Assembly (NCBI RefSeq): GCF_001888805.2
Contig: NZ_CP019113.1
Span: 2,914,001 to 2,978,000, forward strand
Source: Enterobacter sp. SA187
GTDB taxonomy: Bacteria > Pseudomonadota > Gammaproteobacteria > Enterobacterales > Enterobacteriaceae
Length of the DNA stretch: 64,000 bases
Reading direction: 5' to 3'
In this document: positions 54,186 through 61,399 of the stretch, in pieces
How positions within the stretch are numbered: position 1 is the first letter of the stretch
How the letters are laid out: each line of letters begins with the position of its first letter
Made by a program: the position numbers and the translations under genes
Notes under the pieces: generated by a model
The model's database searches: none
The model's input: the letters and a program-made list of their open reading frames with translations, nothing else
Told to the model about the DNA's origin: nothing

Positions 54186-54815
54186 TTAACAATGAGCAAG
54201 AATTTGTTTAGCCTGCGTGGACAGGCGATTACGGGAAAACATTAATTGCAGACGGCCGCCGCCAACCTGGTGCCACAGCACCGCGGCACGGATCCCGGCC
54301 AGCAGGGCAGCGCGCACTTTCGCCTGCACCTGCGAACTTTGCAGCACCGCCGGGGAACCGGTAACCTGAATGCGCGGGCCGAGGGGACTGATCACGTCCA
54401 CATAGATAGCGGCCATGCTGCTCAGCAGGGTGTCGGACTGCAAATCGAAATGATCGAGCTGGCGCTGTAAGCCGTCGATGCGGCTTCCCAGCGTGTCCAT
54501 CGCGCCTTTACTGGCGGCCAGTTTACGCTCCAGCACCATCAGGCTCAGGGTATAGCGCGTCAGTTCCGCATTCAGTCCCTGACGGCTGCCGGCATTCAGC
54601 ACGCCGAGCAGGGTTTCAAGGCCGAGGCGCAGGTTGGCTTCGCTGCCGCCAAATACGCCGAGCGTGGAGTCCGGGCTTAAATCAATCACGCTGTTGAGCG
54701 ACACATGCAGCGCGTCGGCATCGCAATGCCCGTGATGTGCAAGCTCCTGCACCAGGCGGGCTGACTGGCAAATTCCCGCCAGCGCTATCGTGATGTCATA
54801 ATAATTTTTTGCCAC
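54186..54815 (-). CDS. hflD: High-frequency lysogenisation protein HflD
   Basis: HflD is a peripheral membrane protein that in E. coli binds lambda CII and lowers lysogeny; its cellular role is unclear. The 209 mostly helical residues (MAKNYYDITIALAGICQSARLVQEL...) match E. coli HflD (213 aa). It lies between mnmA and purB as in E. coli. Confidence 0.94.
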   Translation of the reverse strand: MAKNYYDITIALAGICQSARLVQELAHHGHCDADALHVSLNSVIDLSPDSTLGVFGGSEANLRLGLETLLGVLNAGSRQGLNAELTRYTLSLMVLERKLAASKGAMDTLGSRIDGLQRQLDHFDLQSDTLLSSMAAIYVDVISPLGPRIQVTGSPAVLQSSQVQAKVRAALLAGIRAAVLWHQVGGGRLQLMFSRNRLSTQAKQILAHC

Positions 54816-54846
54816 CTTGTCTCCTTACTTTCGCTTTAATCAGGCG

Positions 54847-55953
54847 TTAAACGGGCAGCGGCAGACGCTGCTCAATGATGCCGCCGCCAAGGCACACGTC
54901 GCCCAGGTAAAATACCGCGGACTGGCCAGGGGTAACGGCAGCAACAGGTTCGTCAAAGCGAACGTCAATCCTGTCTTCATCCAGCGCCGTCACCGTGCAG
55001 GGAATATCCGTCTGGCGATAGCGCGTTTTAACGGTGCAGTGCAGCGTGCCGGTTAACGGCTGACGATCCACCCAGTGCAGCTGTTGGGCAATCAGACCCA
55101 CCGACATCAGACGCGGATGATCGTGGCCCTGAGCGACAATCAGCACGTTGTTTTCAACGTCCTTGTCGACCACGTACCACGGATCTTCGCTGCCTTCTTT
55201 GGTGCCGCCAATGCCCAGACCTTTACGCTGACCCAGCGTGTGATACATCAGGCCCTGGTGCTCGCCGATGGTGTCACCGTCGACGGTCACGATCTTGCCC
55301 GGCTGGGCAGGCAGATAACGGCCAAGGAATTCGCGGAATTTGCGCTCACCGATAAAGCAGATACCGGTGGAGTCTTTTTTCTTCGCGGTGATCAGCCCCA
55401 GCTCTTCAGCGATCTGACGCACCTGCGGTTTTTCCAGCTCGCCCACCGGGAACAGGCTTTGCGCGATCTGTTCGTGGCCGAGGGTGTAGAGGAAATAGCT
55501 CTGATCTTTGTTGCCATCCAGACCTCGCAGCAGACGGCTTTTGCCATCGACATCCGCGCGACGCACGTAGTGGCCGGTGGCGATATAATCCGCGCCCAGG
55601 TCTTCAGCGGCAAATTCGAGGAAGGCTTTAAATTTGATCTCTTTGTTGCACAGAATATCCGGGTTCGGAGTGCGCCCGGCTTTATATTCCGCCAGGAAAT
55701 GCTCGAACACGTTATCCCAGTATTCTGCGGCAAAGTTTACGGTATGCAGCTCGATGCCGAGTTTGTCGCACACCGCCTGCGCATCGGCAAGATCGGCGGC
55801 GGCAGTGCAGTATTCCTCGCCGTCATCTTCTTCCCAGTTCTTCATGAACAGGCCTTCCACTTTGTAGCCCTGTTGTTGTAACAGGTAAGCAGAGACGGAA
55901 GAGTCGACACCGCCGGACATGCCGACGATCACTTTTTTTGGGCTATCAGACAT
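54847..55953 (-). CDS. mnmA: tRNA-specific 2-thiouridylase MnmA
   Basis: MnmA adds sulfur to U34 of Glu, Gln and Lys tRNAs. The 368 residues match E. coli. The PP-loop GMSGGVDSS, the catalytic cysteine in PDILCNKEIKF (about 102) and the second cysteine in DSTGICFIGERKF (about 199) are present. The start is ATG 55953 (MSDSPKKVIVGMSGG); a frame reaching 56043 has no conserved extension. Confidence 0.97.
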   Translation of the reverse strand: MSDSPKKVIVGMSGGVDSSVSAYLLQQQGYKVEGLFMKNWEEDDGEEYCTAAADLADAQAVCDKLGIELHTVNFAAEYWDNVFEHFLAEYKAGRTPNPDILCNKEIKFKAFLEFAAEDLGADYIATGHYVRRADVDGKSRLLRGLDGNKDQSYFLYTLGHEQIAQSLFPVGELEKPQVRQIAEELGLITAKKKDSTGICFIGERKFREFLGRYLPAQPGKIVTVDGDTIGEHQGLMYHTLGQRKGLGIGGTKEGSEDPWYVVDKDVENNVLIVAQGHDHPRLMSVGLIAQQLHWVDRQPLTGTLHCTVKTRYRQTDIPCTVTALDEDRIDVRFDEPVAAVTPGQSAVFYLGDVCLGGGIIEQRLPLPV

Positions 55954-56008
55954 AGAATACTCACGACATTGAACTTCAAGGCGGCGTATTCTATCACGCG
56001 TTAGCGAC

Positions 56009-56467
56009 TCAGGCATCCCCTGTAAACGGCCAGTTAAATTCACCGATCAGCGCCAGCGGGTGGCGCTGCCCGGTCTGCCAGCTACGAATACTTTCCGCAA
56101 CCAGCGGGGAGCGCAGGTTGTCGGCGGTGAGGATCTCCTCTGCGCTGACCCACAGGCAGCGGTCAATATCGCTGTCATGGGGTTCAGTAGCGCACAGAGT
56201 GTCAAGTTCAATGGCGAAAAGAAAACGCAGGAAAGGCGTGCGGTCAGGGGCGATCCACTGATGCATGCGGATAAAGTGCTGCGGGTCGGCAACGATGCCG
56301 GTTTCTTCATAGAGTTCGCGTTTTGCCGCCTGCACCAGGGTTTCATCGGCTTCCAGATGCCCGGCGGGCTGGTTCCAGGTGGCCTTGCCCCTGACTTTTT
56401 CTTCCACCACTAAAAATTTGCCCTGCGCATGGACGACGCAGGCGACGGTAACATGTGGTTTAAACAT
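56009..56467 (-). CDS. nudJ: Nudix phosphatase NudJ
   Basis: NudJ hydrolyses hydroxymethylpyrimidine pyrophosphate and nucleoside tri- and diphosphates. The 152-residue protein carries the full Nudix box GHLEADETLVQAAKRELYEE plus TGI. The start MFKPHVTVACVVHAQG at 56467 matches E. coli; the longer frame overlaps rluE and is not used. It lies 10 bases after rluE. Confidence 0.96.
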   Translation of the reverse strand: MFKPHVTVACVVHAQGKFLVVEEKVRGKATWNQPAGHLEADETLVQAAKRELYEETGIVADPQHFIRMHQWIAPDRTPFLRFLFAIELDTLCATEPHDSDIDRCLWVSAEEILTADNLRSPLVAESIRSWQTGQRHPLALIGEFNWPFTGDA

Positions 56468-56477
56468 AGTGTTGTCC

Positions 56478-57131
56478 TTATTCGGTGGCGTCGCGCCACT
56501 CGCCATTAGCAAGAGAATCCAGCGTGTATCCACCCATCGCATAACGGATCAGCCGCAGCGTGGGGTGGCCCACATGGGCAGTCATACGACGCACCTGACG
56601 GTTACGGCCTTCATAGAGAGTGATTTTGAGCCAGCTGGTGGGAATGGCTTTACGCTCGCGGATCGGCGGATTACGCGGCCACAGCCATTCAGGCTCAGCC
56701 ACTAACTCCACGCCTGCGGCCAGGGTAGGGCCATCGTTAAGCGTCACGCCGTTGCGCAGCGCGGCCAGCGCCTCGTCATTCGGTTCGCCTTCAATCTGTA
56801 CATAATAGATTTTGCCGGTGCGTTTACCGGGTTGCGTCAGCTGCGCCTGAAGCGCGCCATCATTGGTCAGCACCAGTAACCCTTCGCTGTCGCGATCGAG
56901 ACGACCGGCGGCATAGACGCCCGCCACCGGAACAAAATCCTTCAGCGTGCGGCGTCCGGCTTCGTCGGTGAACTGGGGCAACACATCGTAGGGTTTATTG
57001 AACAGGATGACCCGTTTCGGCCCGCTTTCTGTAGGGCGCTTAGCAGTATGTCGTGAGCTGAATCGCTTAACCCGGTGATTTCTATTAGAAGTTTTCAGCA
57101 TGGTATTTTCAGAAGTTATCAATTGCCGCAT
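56478..57131 (-). CDS. rluE: 23S rRNA pseudouridine synthase RluE (U2457)
   Basis: RluE makes pseudouridine 2457 in 23S rRNA. The 217 residues show the RsuA-family motif AAGRLDRDSEGLLVLTNDG with the catalytic aspartate, and a basic N-terminus. The start MRQLITSENTM at 57131 matches E. coli; ATG 57101 is an alternative and ATG 57170 unlikely. No strong ribosome site is seen at 57131. Confidence 0.95.
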   Translation of the reverse strand: MRQLITSENTMLKTSNRNHRVKRFSSRHTAKRPTESGPKRVILFNKPYDVLPQFTDEAGRRTLKDFVPVAGVYAAGRLDRDSEGLLVLTNDGALQAQLTQPGKRTGKIYYVQIEGEPNDEALAALRNGVTLNDGPTLAAGVELVAEPEWLWPRNPPIRERKAIPTSWLKITLYEGRNRQVRRMTAHVGHPTLRLIRYAMGGYTLDSLANGEWRDATE

Positions 57132-57248
57132 TATAACCGAAGAACGAGTGCCTTTCATGAAACCCAACAATCAGTTAGTATTGACAGGCTCATTACAATT
57201 CATTAACAAAAAATCAGTCATAACCAGAAGCGCTCGAAGGAGAGGTGA

Positions 57249-58499
57249 ATGGAAAGCAAAGTAGTTGTTCCGACGGAAGGTCAGAAGATCACCCTGCAAA
57301 ACGGCAAACTCAACGTTCCCAATAATCCGATTATTCCGTTCATCGAAGGCGATGGGATCGGTGTGGACGTGACCCCGCCTATGCTGAAGGTGGTTAATGC
57401 CGCTGTGGAAAAAGCCTACAAAGGTGAGCGTAAGATTTCCTGGATGGAAATTTACACCGGTGAAAAATCCACCCAGATTTATGGCCAGGACGTCTGGCTG
57501 CCAAAAGAGACCCTTGATCTGATCCGCGAATACCGCGTGGCGATCAAAGGCCCGCTGACCACCCCGGTAGGCGGCGGCATTCGCTCCCTGAACGTGGCCC
57601 TGCGCCAGGAGCTGGATCTGTACGTGTGCCTGCGTCCGGTACGTTATTATGAAGGCGTGCCAAGCCCGGTTAAACGTCCTGACCTGACCGACATGGTTAT
57701 CTTCCGCGAAAACGCTGAAGACATCTATGCCGGTATCGAATGGAAAGCAGACAGCGCCGAAGCTGAAAAAGTCATCAAATTCCTGCGCGACGAAATGGGC
57801 GTGAAGAAAATCCGCTTCCCGGAACATTGTGGTATCGGTGTGAAACCGTGTTCTGAAGAAGGGACCAAACGTCTGGTGCGTGCAGCGATCCAGTATGCGA
57901 TCACCAACGATCGCGACTCTGTGACCCTGGTTCACAAAGGCAACATCATGAAGTTCACCGAAGGCGCTTTCAAAGACTGGGGCTACCAGCTGGCGAAAGA
58001 AGAATTCGGCGGCGAGCTGATCGACGGCGGCCCGTGGCAGAAAATCAAGAACCCGAACACCGGCAAAGAAATCATCATTAAAGATGTGATTGCCGATGCG
58101 TTCCTGCAACAGATCCTGCTGCGTCCGGCTGAATACGACGTTATCGCCTGTATGAACCTGAACGGCGACTACATCTCTGATGCGCTGGCAGCCCAGGTGG
58201 GTGGTATCGGTATCGCGCCGGGCGCGAACATCGGCGACGAATGCGCCCTGTTCGAAGCGACCCACGGTACTGCGCCGAAATACGCAGGCCAGGACAAAGT
58301 GAACCCAGGTTCCGTGATCCTGTCCGCTGAAATGATGCTGCGTCACATGGAATGGTTCGAAGCCGCAGACCTGATCGTCAAAGGTATGGAAGGCGCGATT
58401 GCTGCCAAAACCGTAACTTATGACTTCGAACGTTTGATGGAAGGCGCTAAACTGCTGAAATGTTCAGAGTTTGGTGACGCGATTATCAGCCACATGTAA
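57249..58499 (+). CDS. icd: NADP-dependent isocitrate dehydrogenase
   Basis: Icd converts isocitrate to 2-oxoglutarate in the TCA cycle. The 416 residues match E. coli in length, with Ser113 in GGIRSLNVALR (the AceK phosphorylation site), the substrate arginines LRPVRYY, and IACMNLNGDYISD. The 3' end is intact (EFGDAIISHM) with no e14-type prophage inserted. TTGACA at 57181 may be a -35 element; AAGGAGAGG is the ribosome site. Confidence 0.98.
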   Translation: MESKVVVPTEGQKITLQNGKLNVPNNPIIPFIEGDGIGVDVTPPMLKVVNAAVEKAYKGERKISWMEIYTGEKSTQIYGQDVWLPKETLDLIREYRVAIKGPLTTPVGGGIRSLNVALRQELDLYVCLRPVRYYEGVPSPVKRPDLTDMVIFRENAEDIYAGIEWKADSAEAEKVIKFLRDEMGVKKIRFPEHCGIGVKPCSEEGTKRLVRAAIQYAITNDRDSVTLVHKGNIMKFTEGAFKDWGYQLAKEEFGGELIDGGPWQKIKNPNTGKEIIIKDVIADAFLQQILLRPAEYDVIACMNLNGDYISDALAAQVGGIGIAPGANIGDECALFEATHGTAPKYAGQDKVNPGSVILSAEMMLRHMEWFEAADLIVKGMEGAIAAKTVTYDFERLMEGAKLLKCSEFGDAIISHM

Positions 58500-58522
58500 T
58501 TCGCCAGGCGGGTTATATGCAC

Positions 58523-58553
58523 AACGGGAGCCGAAAGGCTCCCGTTTTTTTTT
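58523..58553 (+). terminator. Terminator after icd
   Basis: AACGGGAGCC-GAAA-GGCTCCCGTT is a 10-bp stem with a GNRA loop followed by nine T residues in all. Confidence 0.92.
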
Positions 58554-58645
58554 GCCACAAATAAAACATCACTATTGAGCAGCGTTGCGTCTGCGGCGGC
58601 AATAAAAAAACATTACAAAGGTTGAAAAAATTATTTGTCGGCACG

Positions 58646-58652
58646 CTTGAAA
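58646..58652 (+). promoter_or_regulatory. Candidate sigma-32 -35 element for the Hsp20 gene
   Basis: CTTGAAA matches the heat-shock -35 consensus, 88 bases before the start codon. No good CCCCAT-type -10 follows, so the assignment is weak. CAAGC-AAT-GCTTG at about 58685-58697 could form a small leader hairpin. Confidence 0.35.
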
Positions 58653-58739
58653 AACCGCCAGCAGATATTATTTTTAATCACGGACAAGCAATGCTTGCCT
58701 GAACATTAAACTTTTGAACAGGAATTCGGGAGATTAATC

Positions 58740-59207
58740 ATGGCACTCAGAACTTTGTCAGCATTTCCAACATTAGCTGATTCCCTCTTTTCCGATCGCT
58801 TTAACCGTATCGACAGGCTGTTCAGCCAGCTTACCGGTGATACGCCGGTGGCGGCAGCCCCGTCCTACGACGTGAAAAAACGGGATGCCAACCACTATAT
58901 TATTTCGGTAAGCGTGCCCGGCTGGAAGGAGAGCGAACTGGAAATTGAAACGGTCAGTGGAAACCTGACAATTTCCGGTAAACGTGAAGAAGAGTCCTCC
59001 AGCGAACAGGAGAGCTGGATCCATCGCGGCATCTATCGGCAGGATTTCCAGCTGAGTTTCTCTCTGCCGGAACATGCCAAAGTCAGTAACGCCAGCCTGG
59101 CGGACGGGGTGCTGACGTTAGATATTCATCAGGAAATCCCTGAGAGTGAAAAACCGAAAAAAATCGCCATCGGAAACAATCAAAAAGTGCTCGAACACAA
59201 AGCGTAA
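58740..59207 (+). CDS. Hsp20 small heat shock protein (IbpA-like)
   Basis: The 155-residue protein has an alpha-crystallin domain (about 38-135: YDVKKRDANHYIISVSVPGWKESELEIE...). It ends with a C-terminal IxI-like tail (KKIAIG). The N-terminal arm is phenylalanine rich (FPTLADSLFSDRFNRIDRLF), as in IbpA/IbpB. It is too divergent to be the E. coli ibpA or ibpB orthologue and lies in an accessory block, so it is probably an extra small chaperone that holds unfolding proteins during heat or oxidative stress. GGGAG precedes the ATG and a terminator follows. Confidence 0.9.
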   Translation: MALRTLSAFPTLADSLFSDRFNRIDRLFSQLTGDTPVAAAPSYDVKKRDANHYIISVSVPGWKESELEIETVSGNLTISGKREEESSSEQESWIHRGIYRQDFQLSFSLPEHAKVSNASLADGVLTLDIHQEIPESEKPKKIAIGNNQKVLEHKA

Positions 59208-59229
59208 TTGTTAGCCTTGTTTTTACGTT

Positions 59230-59254
59230 GGCCCGCTAATGCGGGCCTTTTTTT
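59230..59254 (+). terminator. Terminator after the Hsp20 gene
   Basis: GGCCCGC-TAAT-GCGGGCC is a perfect 7-bp stem followed by seven T residues. Confidence 0.9.
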
Positions 59255-59403
59255 CGCCGCTTTAATGGCTTTAAAACCCGTCATTTTCTGATTTCTGGAC
59301 GCCATCAGGGAAGATAACCTAAGCTTTATAACAGGTTAATCTTAGTTAGATGAGAGTTCTGGCATCTGATGTGTGCGGAACAGTATTAAAGGAGTAGCAA
59401 GCG

Positions 59404-59577
59404 ATGAAACAAGAAGAACTGACACGTAAAGCTGAAGAAGAGATTTCCGCGCTGATAGCTAAAAAAATCGCTGAGATCAGGAAGAAAACCGAGAAAGAGG
59501 TTTCTGAGATAGAATTTGTTCCCCGCGAGACGATGACCGGACTCGAAGGTTATGACGTTAAAATAAAGCTGCTGTGA
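59404..59577 (+). CDS. Small charged helical protein (57 aa), unrecognised
   Basis: ATG 59404 is preceded by an excellent AAGGAG (9-base spacing). It opens a 57-codon frame: MKQEELTRKAEEEISALIAK, KIAEIRKKTEKEVSEIEFVP, then RETMTGLEGYDVKIKLL. Residues 1-36 are almost all Glu, Lys, Ala, Ile and Leu with heptad-like spacing, suggesting one long amphipathic or coiled-coil helix. The last 20 residues could form a strand. A hairpin terminator follows. It is too short for many gene finders. I do not recognise the family; its position 196 bp after the Hsp20 gene suggests but does not prove a stress role. Confidence 0.75.
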   Translation: MKQEELTRKAEEEISALIAKKIAEIRKKTEKEVSEIEFVPRETMTGLEGYDVKIKLL

Positions 59578-59612
59578 GCTGCAGCCAACGACGCCACAGG
59601 AATTGCCGTAAT

Positions 59613-59640
59613 AACGGGAACATACCGTTCCCGTTTATTA
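59613..59640. terminator. Terminator between the 57-aa gene and yedK
   Basis: AACGGGAAC-N5-GTTCCCGTT is a 9-bp stem followed by TATTATT. It lies between convergent genes and may serve both. Confidence 0.7.
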
Positions 59641-60309
59641 TTTAACCGGCTCAATTAATTCCGTCCCCTGGTTTCTGATATTGCCCACCGCACGGGTAAC
59701 CGGATGCCAGATAAATTCTTCCGCCGGTATCGCACCATCAGCGGCAATATCACTGGCTTCGCTGCCGCTAATCTCCTGGCGCATCCACTCCCTGGCCGCG
59801 TCTGGCGTTAACACCAGCGGTCGACGGTCATGAATATCCACCAGCCCTTTATCCGCCGCTGCGGTGACAATCAAAAAGCCTTCCGCTTCATCGCCGCGCT
59901 CAAAGGGCGTGCTGCCGATGGCGGCCATAAAGATTGGCTGACCATTAGCACGATGAATAAAATAAGGCTGTTTTCTATCGCCTTCTTTTTTCCATTCAAA
60001 CCAGCCGTCCGCAAAGCAGATCGCCCGGCCATGCAGCCAGAGCGGTTTAAACATTCTGCTGGTGGCTGCGGTTTCGACACGGGCATTAATAAGCGGCGCT
60101 TTGCTCCACCAGCCGGGCGCGTACGACCACAGCACAGGATCGAGATAGAGCTTTTCGTCGCGCTCGCTCATCAGTAAAACCTTTGTTCCCGGCGCGACGT
60201 TATAACGACCTATAGGTTGTGGATCGAAGGCAATGTCGCGCTCCGTTTCCTCCACCAGAAAGGCGAGGTACTCTTCCCGGCTCTGTGCCTGGGCAAATCT
60301 TCCGCACAT
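59638..60309 (-). CDS. yedK: SRAP-domain abasic-site DNA-protein crosslinking protein YedK
   Basis: YedK (bacterial HMCES) links covalently to abasic sites in single-stranded DNA through the N-terminal amine/thiol of Cys2 and so shields them. The 223 residues from ATG 60309 start MCGRFAQAQSREEYLAF and match E. coli YedK, with RYNVAPGT, NARVETAATSRMF, ICFADGWFEWKK (catalytic Glu) and the DIHDRRPLVL histidine. A 24-codon upstream extension is excluded because Cys2 must be exposed. In E. coli K-12 yedK lies elsewhere, so this is a rearranged or second copy. Confidence 0.95.
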   Translation of the reverse strand: MCGRFAQAQSREEYLAFLVEETERDIAFDPQPIGRYNVAPGTKVLLMSERDEKLYLDPVLWSYAPGWWSKAPLINARVETAATSRMFKPLWLHGRAICFADGWFEWKKEGDRKQPYFIHRANGQPIFMAAIGSTPFERGDEAEGFLIVTAAADKGLVDIHDRRPLVLTPDAAREWMRQEISGSEASDIAADGAIPAEEFIWHPVTRAVGNIRNQGTELIEPVK

Positions 60310-60332
60310 AAACTTCTCCGGTGATAACAACG

Positions 60333-60361
60333 TGCCCGGCGGCGCTGGCTTGCCGGGCCTG
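60333..60361. repeat. Single degenerate REP upstream of yedK
   Basis: GCCCGGCGGCGCTGGCTTGC...GGGC is a REP-like palindrome, but it lacks the usual GTAG/CTAC end (GGGCCTGA instead). Confidence 0.6.
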
Positions 60362-60369
60362 ATTAAATA

Positions 60370-60410
60370 CAAAACAAACACCCCGGCTCAGGGCCGGGGC
60401 GTTTATTTTT
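60370..60410. terminator. Terminator after the 30-aa gene, bidirectional
   Basis: CCCCGGC / GCCGGGG is a 7-bp stem with a 5-base loop. On the minus strand TGTTTGTTTTG follows, and on the plus strand CGTTTATTTTT. Confidence 0.7.
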
Positions 60411-60427
60411 AAATATCAGTGTGCGCC

Positions 60428-60520
60428 TCAGAACCAGTGGTATTTGGACGATAGCGTCATAACCAGTGCGGCAGCGGCAAGCAAATTAAGAAGAACGGCA
60501 GTTCTGCTGGAAATATTCAT
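60428..60520 (-). CDS. Small hydrophobic membrane protein (30 aa), unrecognised
   Basis: ATG 60520 has AAGGA 8 bases upstream and encodes MNISSRTAVLLNLLAAAALV followed by MTLSSKYHWF. A single membrane helix (about 8-23) with a short basic N-terminal side and an aromatic tail is typical of enterobacterial small membrane proteins. A terminator lies right after it. GTG 60535 is a possible earlier start (MKDAKMNISS...). No known small protein comes to mind. Confidence 0.6.
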   Translation of the reverse strand: MNISSRTAVLLNLLAAAALVMTLSSKYHWF

Positions 60521-60598
60521 CTTCGCATCCTTCACGTGACAACGTGGATGTTGGTAATACAGTAAGGCCAAAACAACTTCCCTGAGTGTAGTGAGGAC

Positions 60599-60656
60599 TG
60601 ACGATTTTGCCTCGTCAAATAGTCTTATTTTTTGTCGGAAAAGAATTTTCGGACAA
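60599..60656. promoter_or_regulatory. Two inverted repeats in the 30-aa gene / LysE divergent region
   Basis: TGACGA-N7-TCGTCA (60599-60617) and the near-palindrome TTGTCgGAAAA-GAA-TTTTCgGACAA (60632-60656) lie between the divergent genes. Both look like operator sites. The proteins that bind them are not known. Confidence 0.45.
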
Positions 60657-60746
60657 GTTTGATGACTATCAATCTTCAGAGGCGTCAGATTCGTCTTATC
60701 TGTTATCATCACCGGCGCCTGAAATTACATAAAACGGAGAACAGAC

Positions 60747-61364
60747 GTGACCATTTTTGACACCCTGCTGGCGTACAGTCTTGCCGCCACGTTACTGACG
60801 CTGACCCCCGGTCTGGATACGGCGCTAATTCTGCGCACGGCCTCCGTCGAGGGAAAAAGAGCGGCGTTTAACGCGGCTATGGGTATTAACGTAGGTTGTT
60901 TTATCTGGGGAGCGATGGTGGCCTTTGGCCTCGGCGCCCTGATTGCGGTGTCGGAACTGGCGTACAACATCCTTAAGTATTGCGGCGCAGCCTATCTTTG
61001 CTGGCTGGGGATCTCTATGTTGCTGCGTCCGGGTAGCGGTTTACCCGTCAGCGAAAGTGGCAAAACCACGCATAACTGGTTTCTGAAAGGTATGCTGGGG
61101 AATGTGCTGAATCCGAAGATGGGTGTGTTTTATGTCTCGTTCCTGCCGCAGTTTATTCCCCACGGACAGCCGCTCATTGCCTGGACCTTCGGGCTGGTGG
61201 CGATCCATGTAATGATCGGTATGAGCTGGTCAACAACGCTGATCCTGGCAACGCGTCCGCTGGCGAGCTTCCTGAAGCGCGAAAAGGTTTCCCGCTGGAT
61301 GGATCGCAGCACAGGCACGCTGTTTATTCTGTTTGCCACTAAGCTGGCGCTGAGTAAGCGCTAA
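60747..61364 (+). CDS. LysE/RhtB-family amino-acid exporter
   Basis: The 205-residue protein has about six hydrophobic segments and the LysE-family start (TLLTLTPGLDTALILRTASVEGKRAAF, with the conserved TPGPD-like motif as TPGLD) and NPKMGVFYVSFLPQF. It starts at GTG 60747 with CGGAG upstream. The family exports amino acids such as threonine, homoserine or leucine; the substrate here is unknown. Confidence 0.9.
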   Translation: MTIFDTLLAYSLAATLLTLTPGLDTALILRTASVEGKRAAFNAAMGINVGCFIWGAMVAFGLGALIAVSELAYNILKYCGAAYLCWLGISMLLRPGSGLPVSESGKTTHNWFLKGMLGNVLNPKMGVFYVSFLPQFIPHGQPLIAWTFGLVAIHVMIGMSWSTTLILATRPLASFLKREKVSRWMDRSTGTLFILFATKLALSKR

Positions 61365-61365
61365 G

Positions 61366-61392
61366 CAAAAACGGGCGCGCGATGCGCCCGTT
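61366..61392 (-). terminator. Terminator after the chemoreceptor gene
   Basis: AACGGGCGC / GCGCCCGTT is a 9-bp stem; on the minus strand it is followed by TTTTGC, shortly after the chemoreceptor stop at 61400. Confidence 0.75.
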
Positions 61393-61399
61393 CCTGACA

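Noticed and set aside
57171..58346. 391-codon open frame antisense to icd
   Set aside because: It lies wholly opposite icd, whose codon bias keeps that frame free of stops. The protein has no recognisable motifs.
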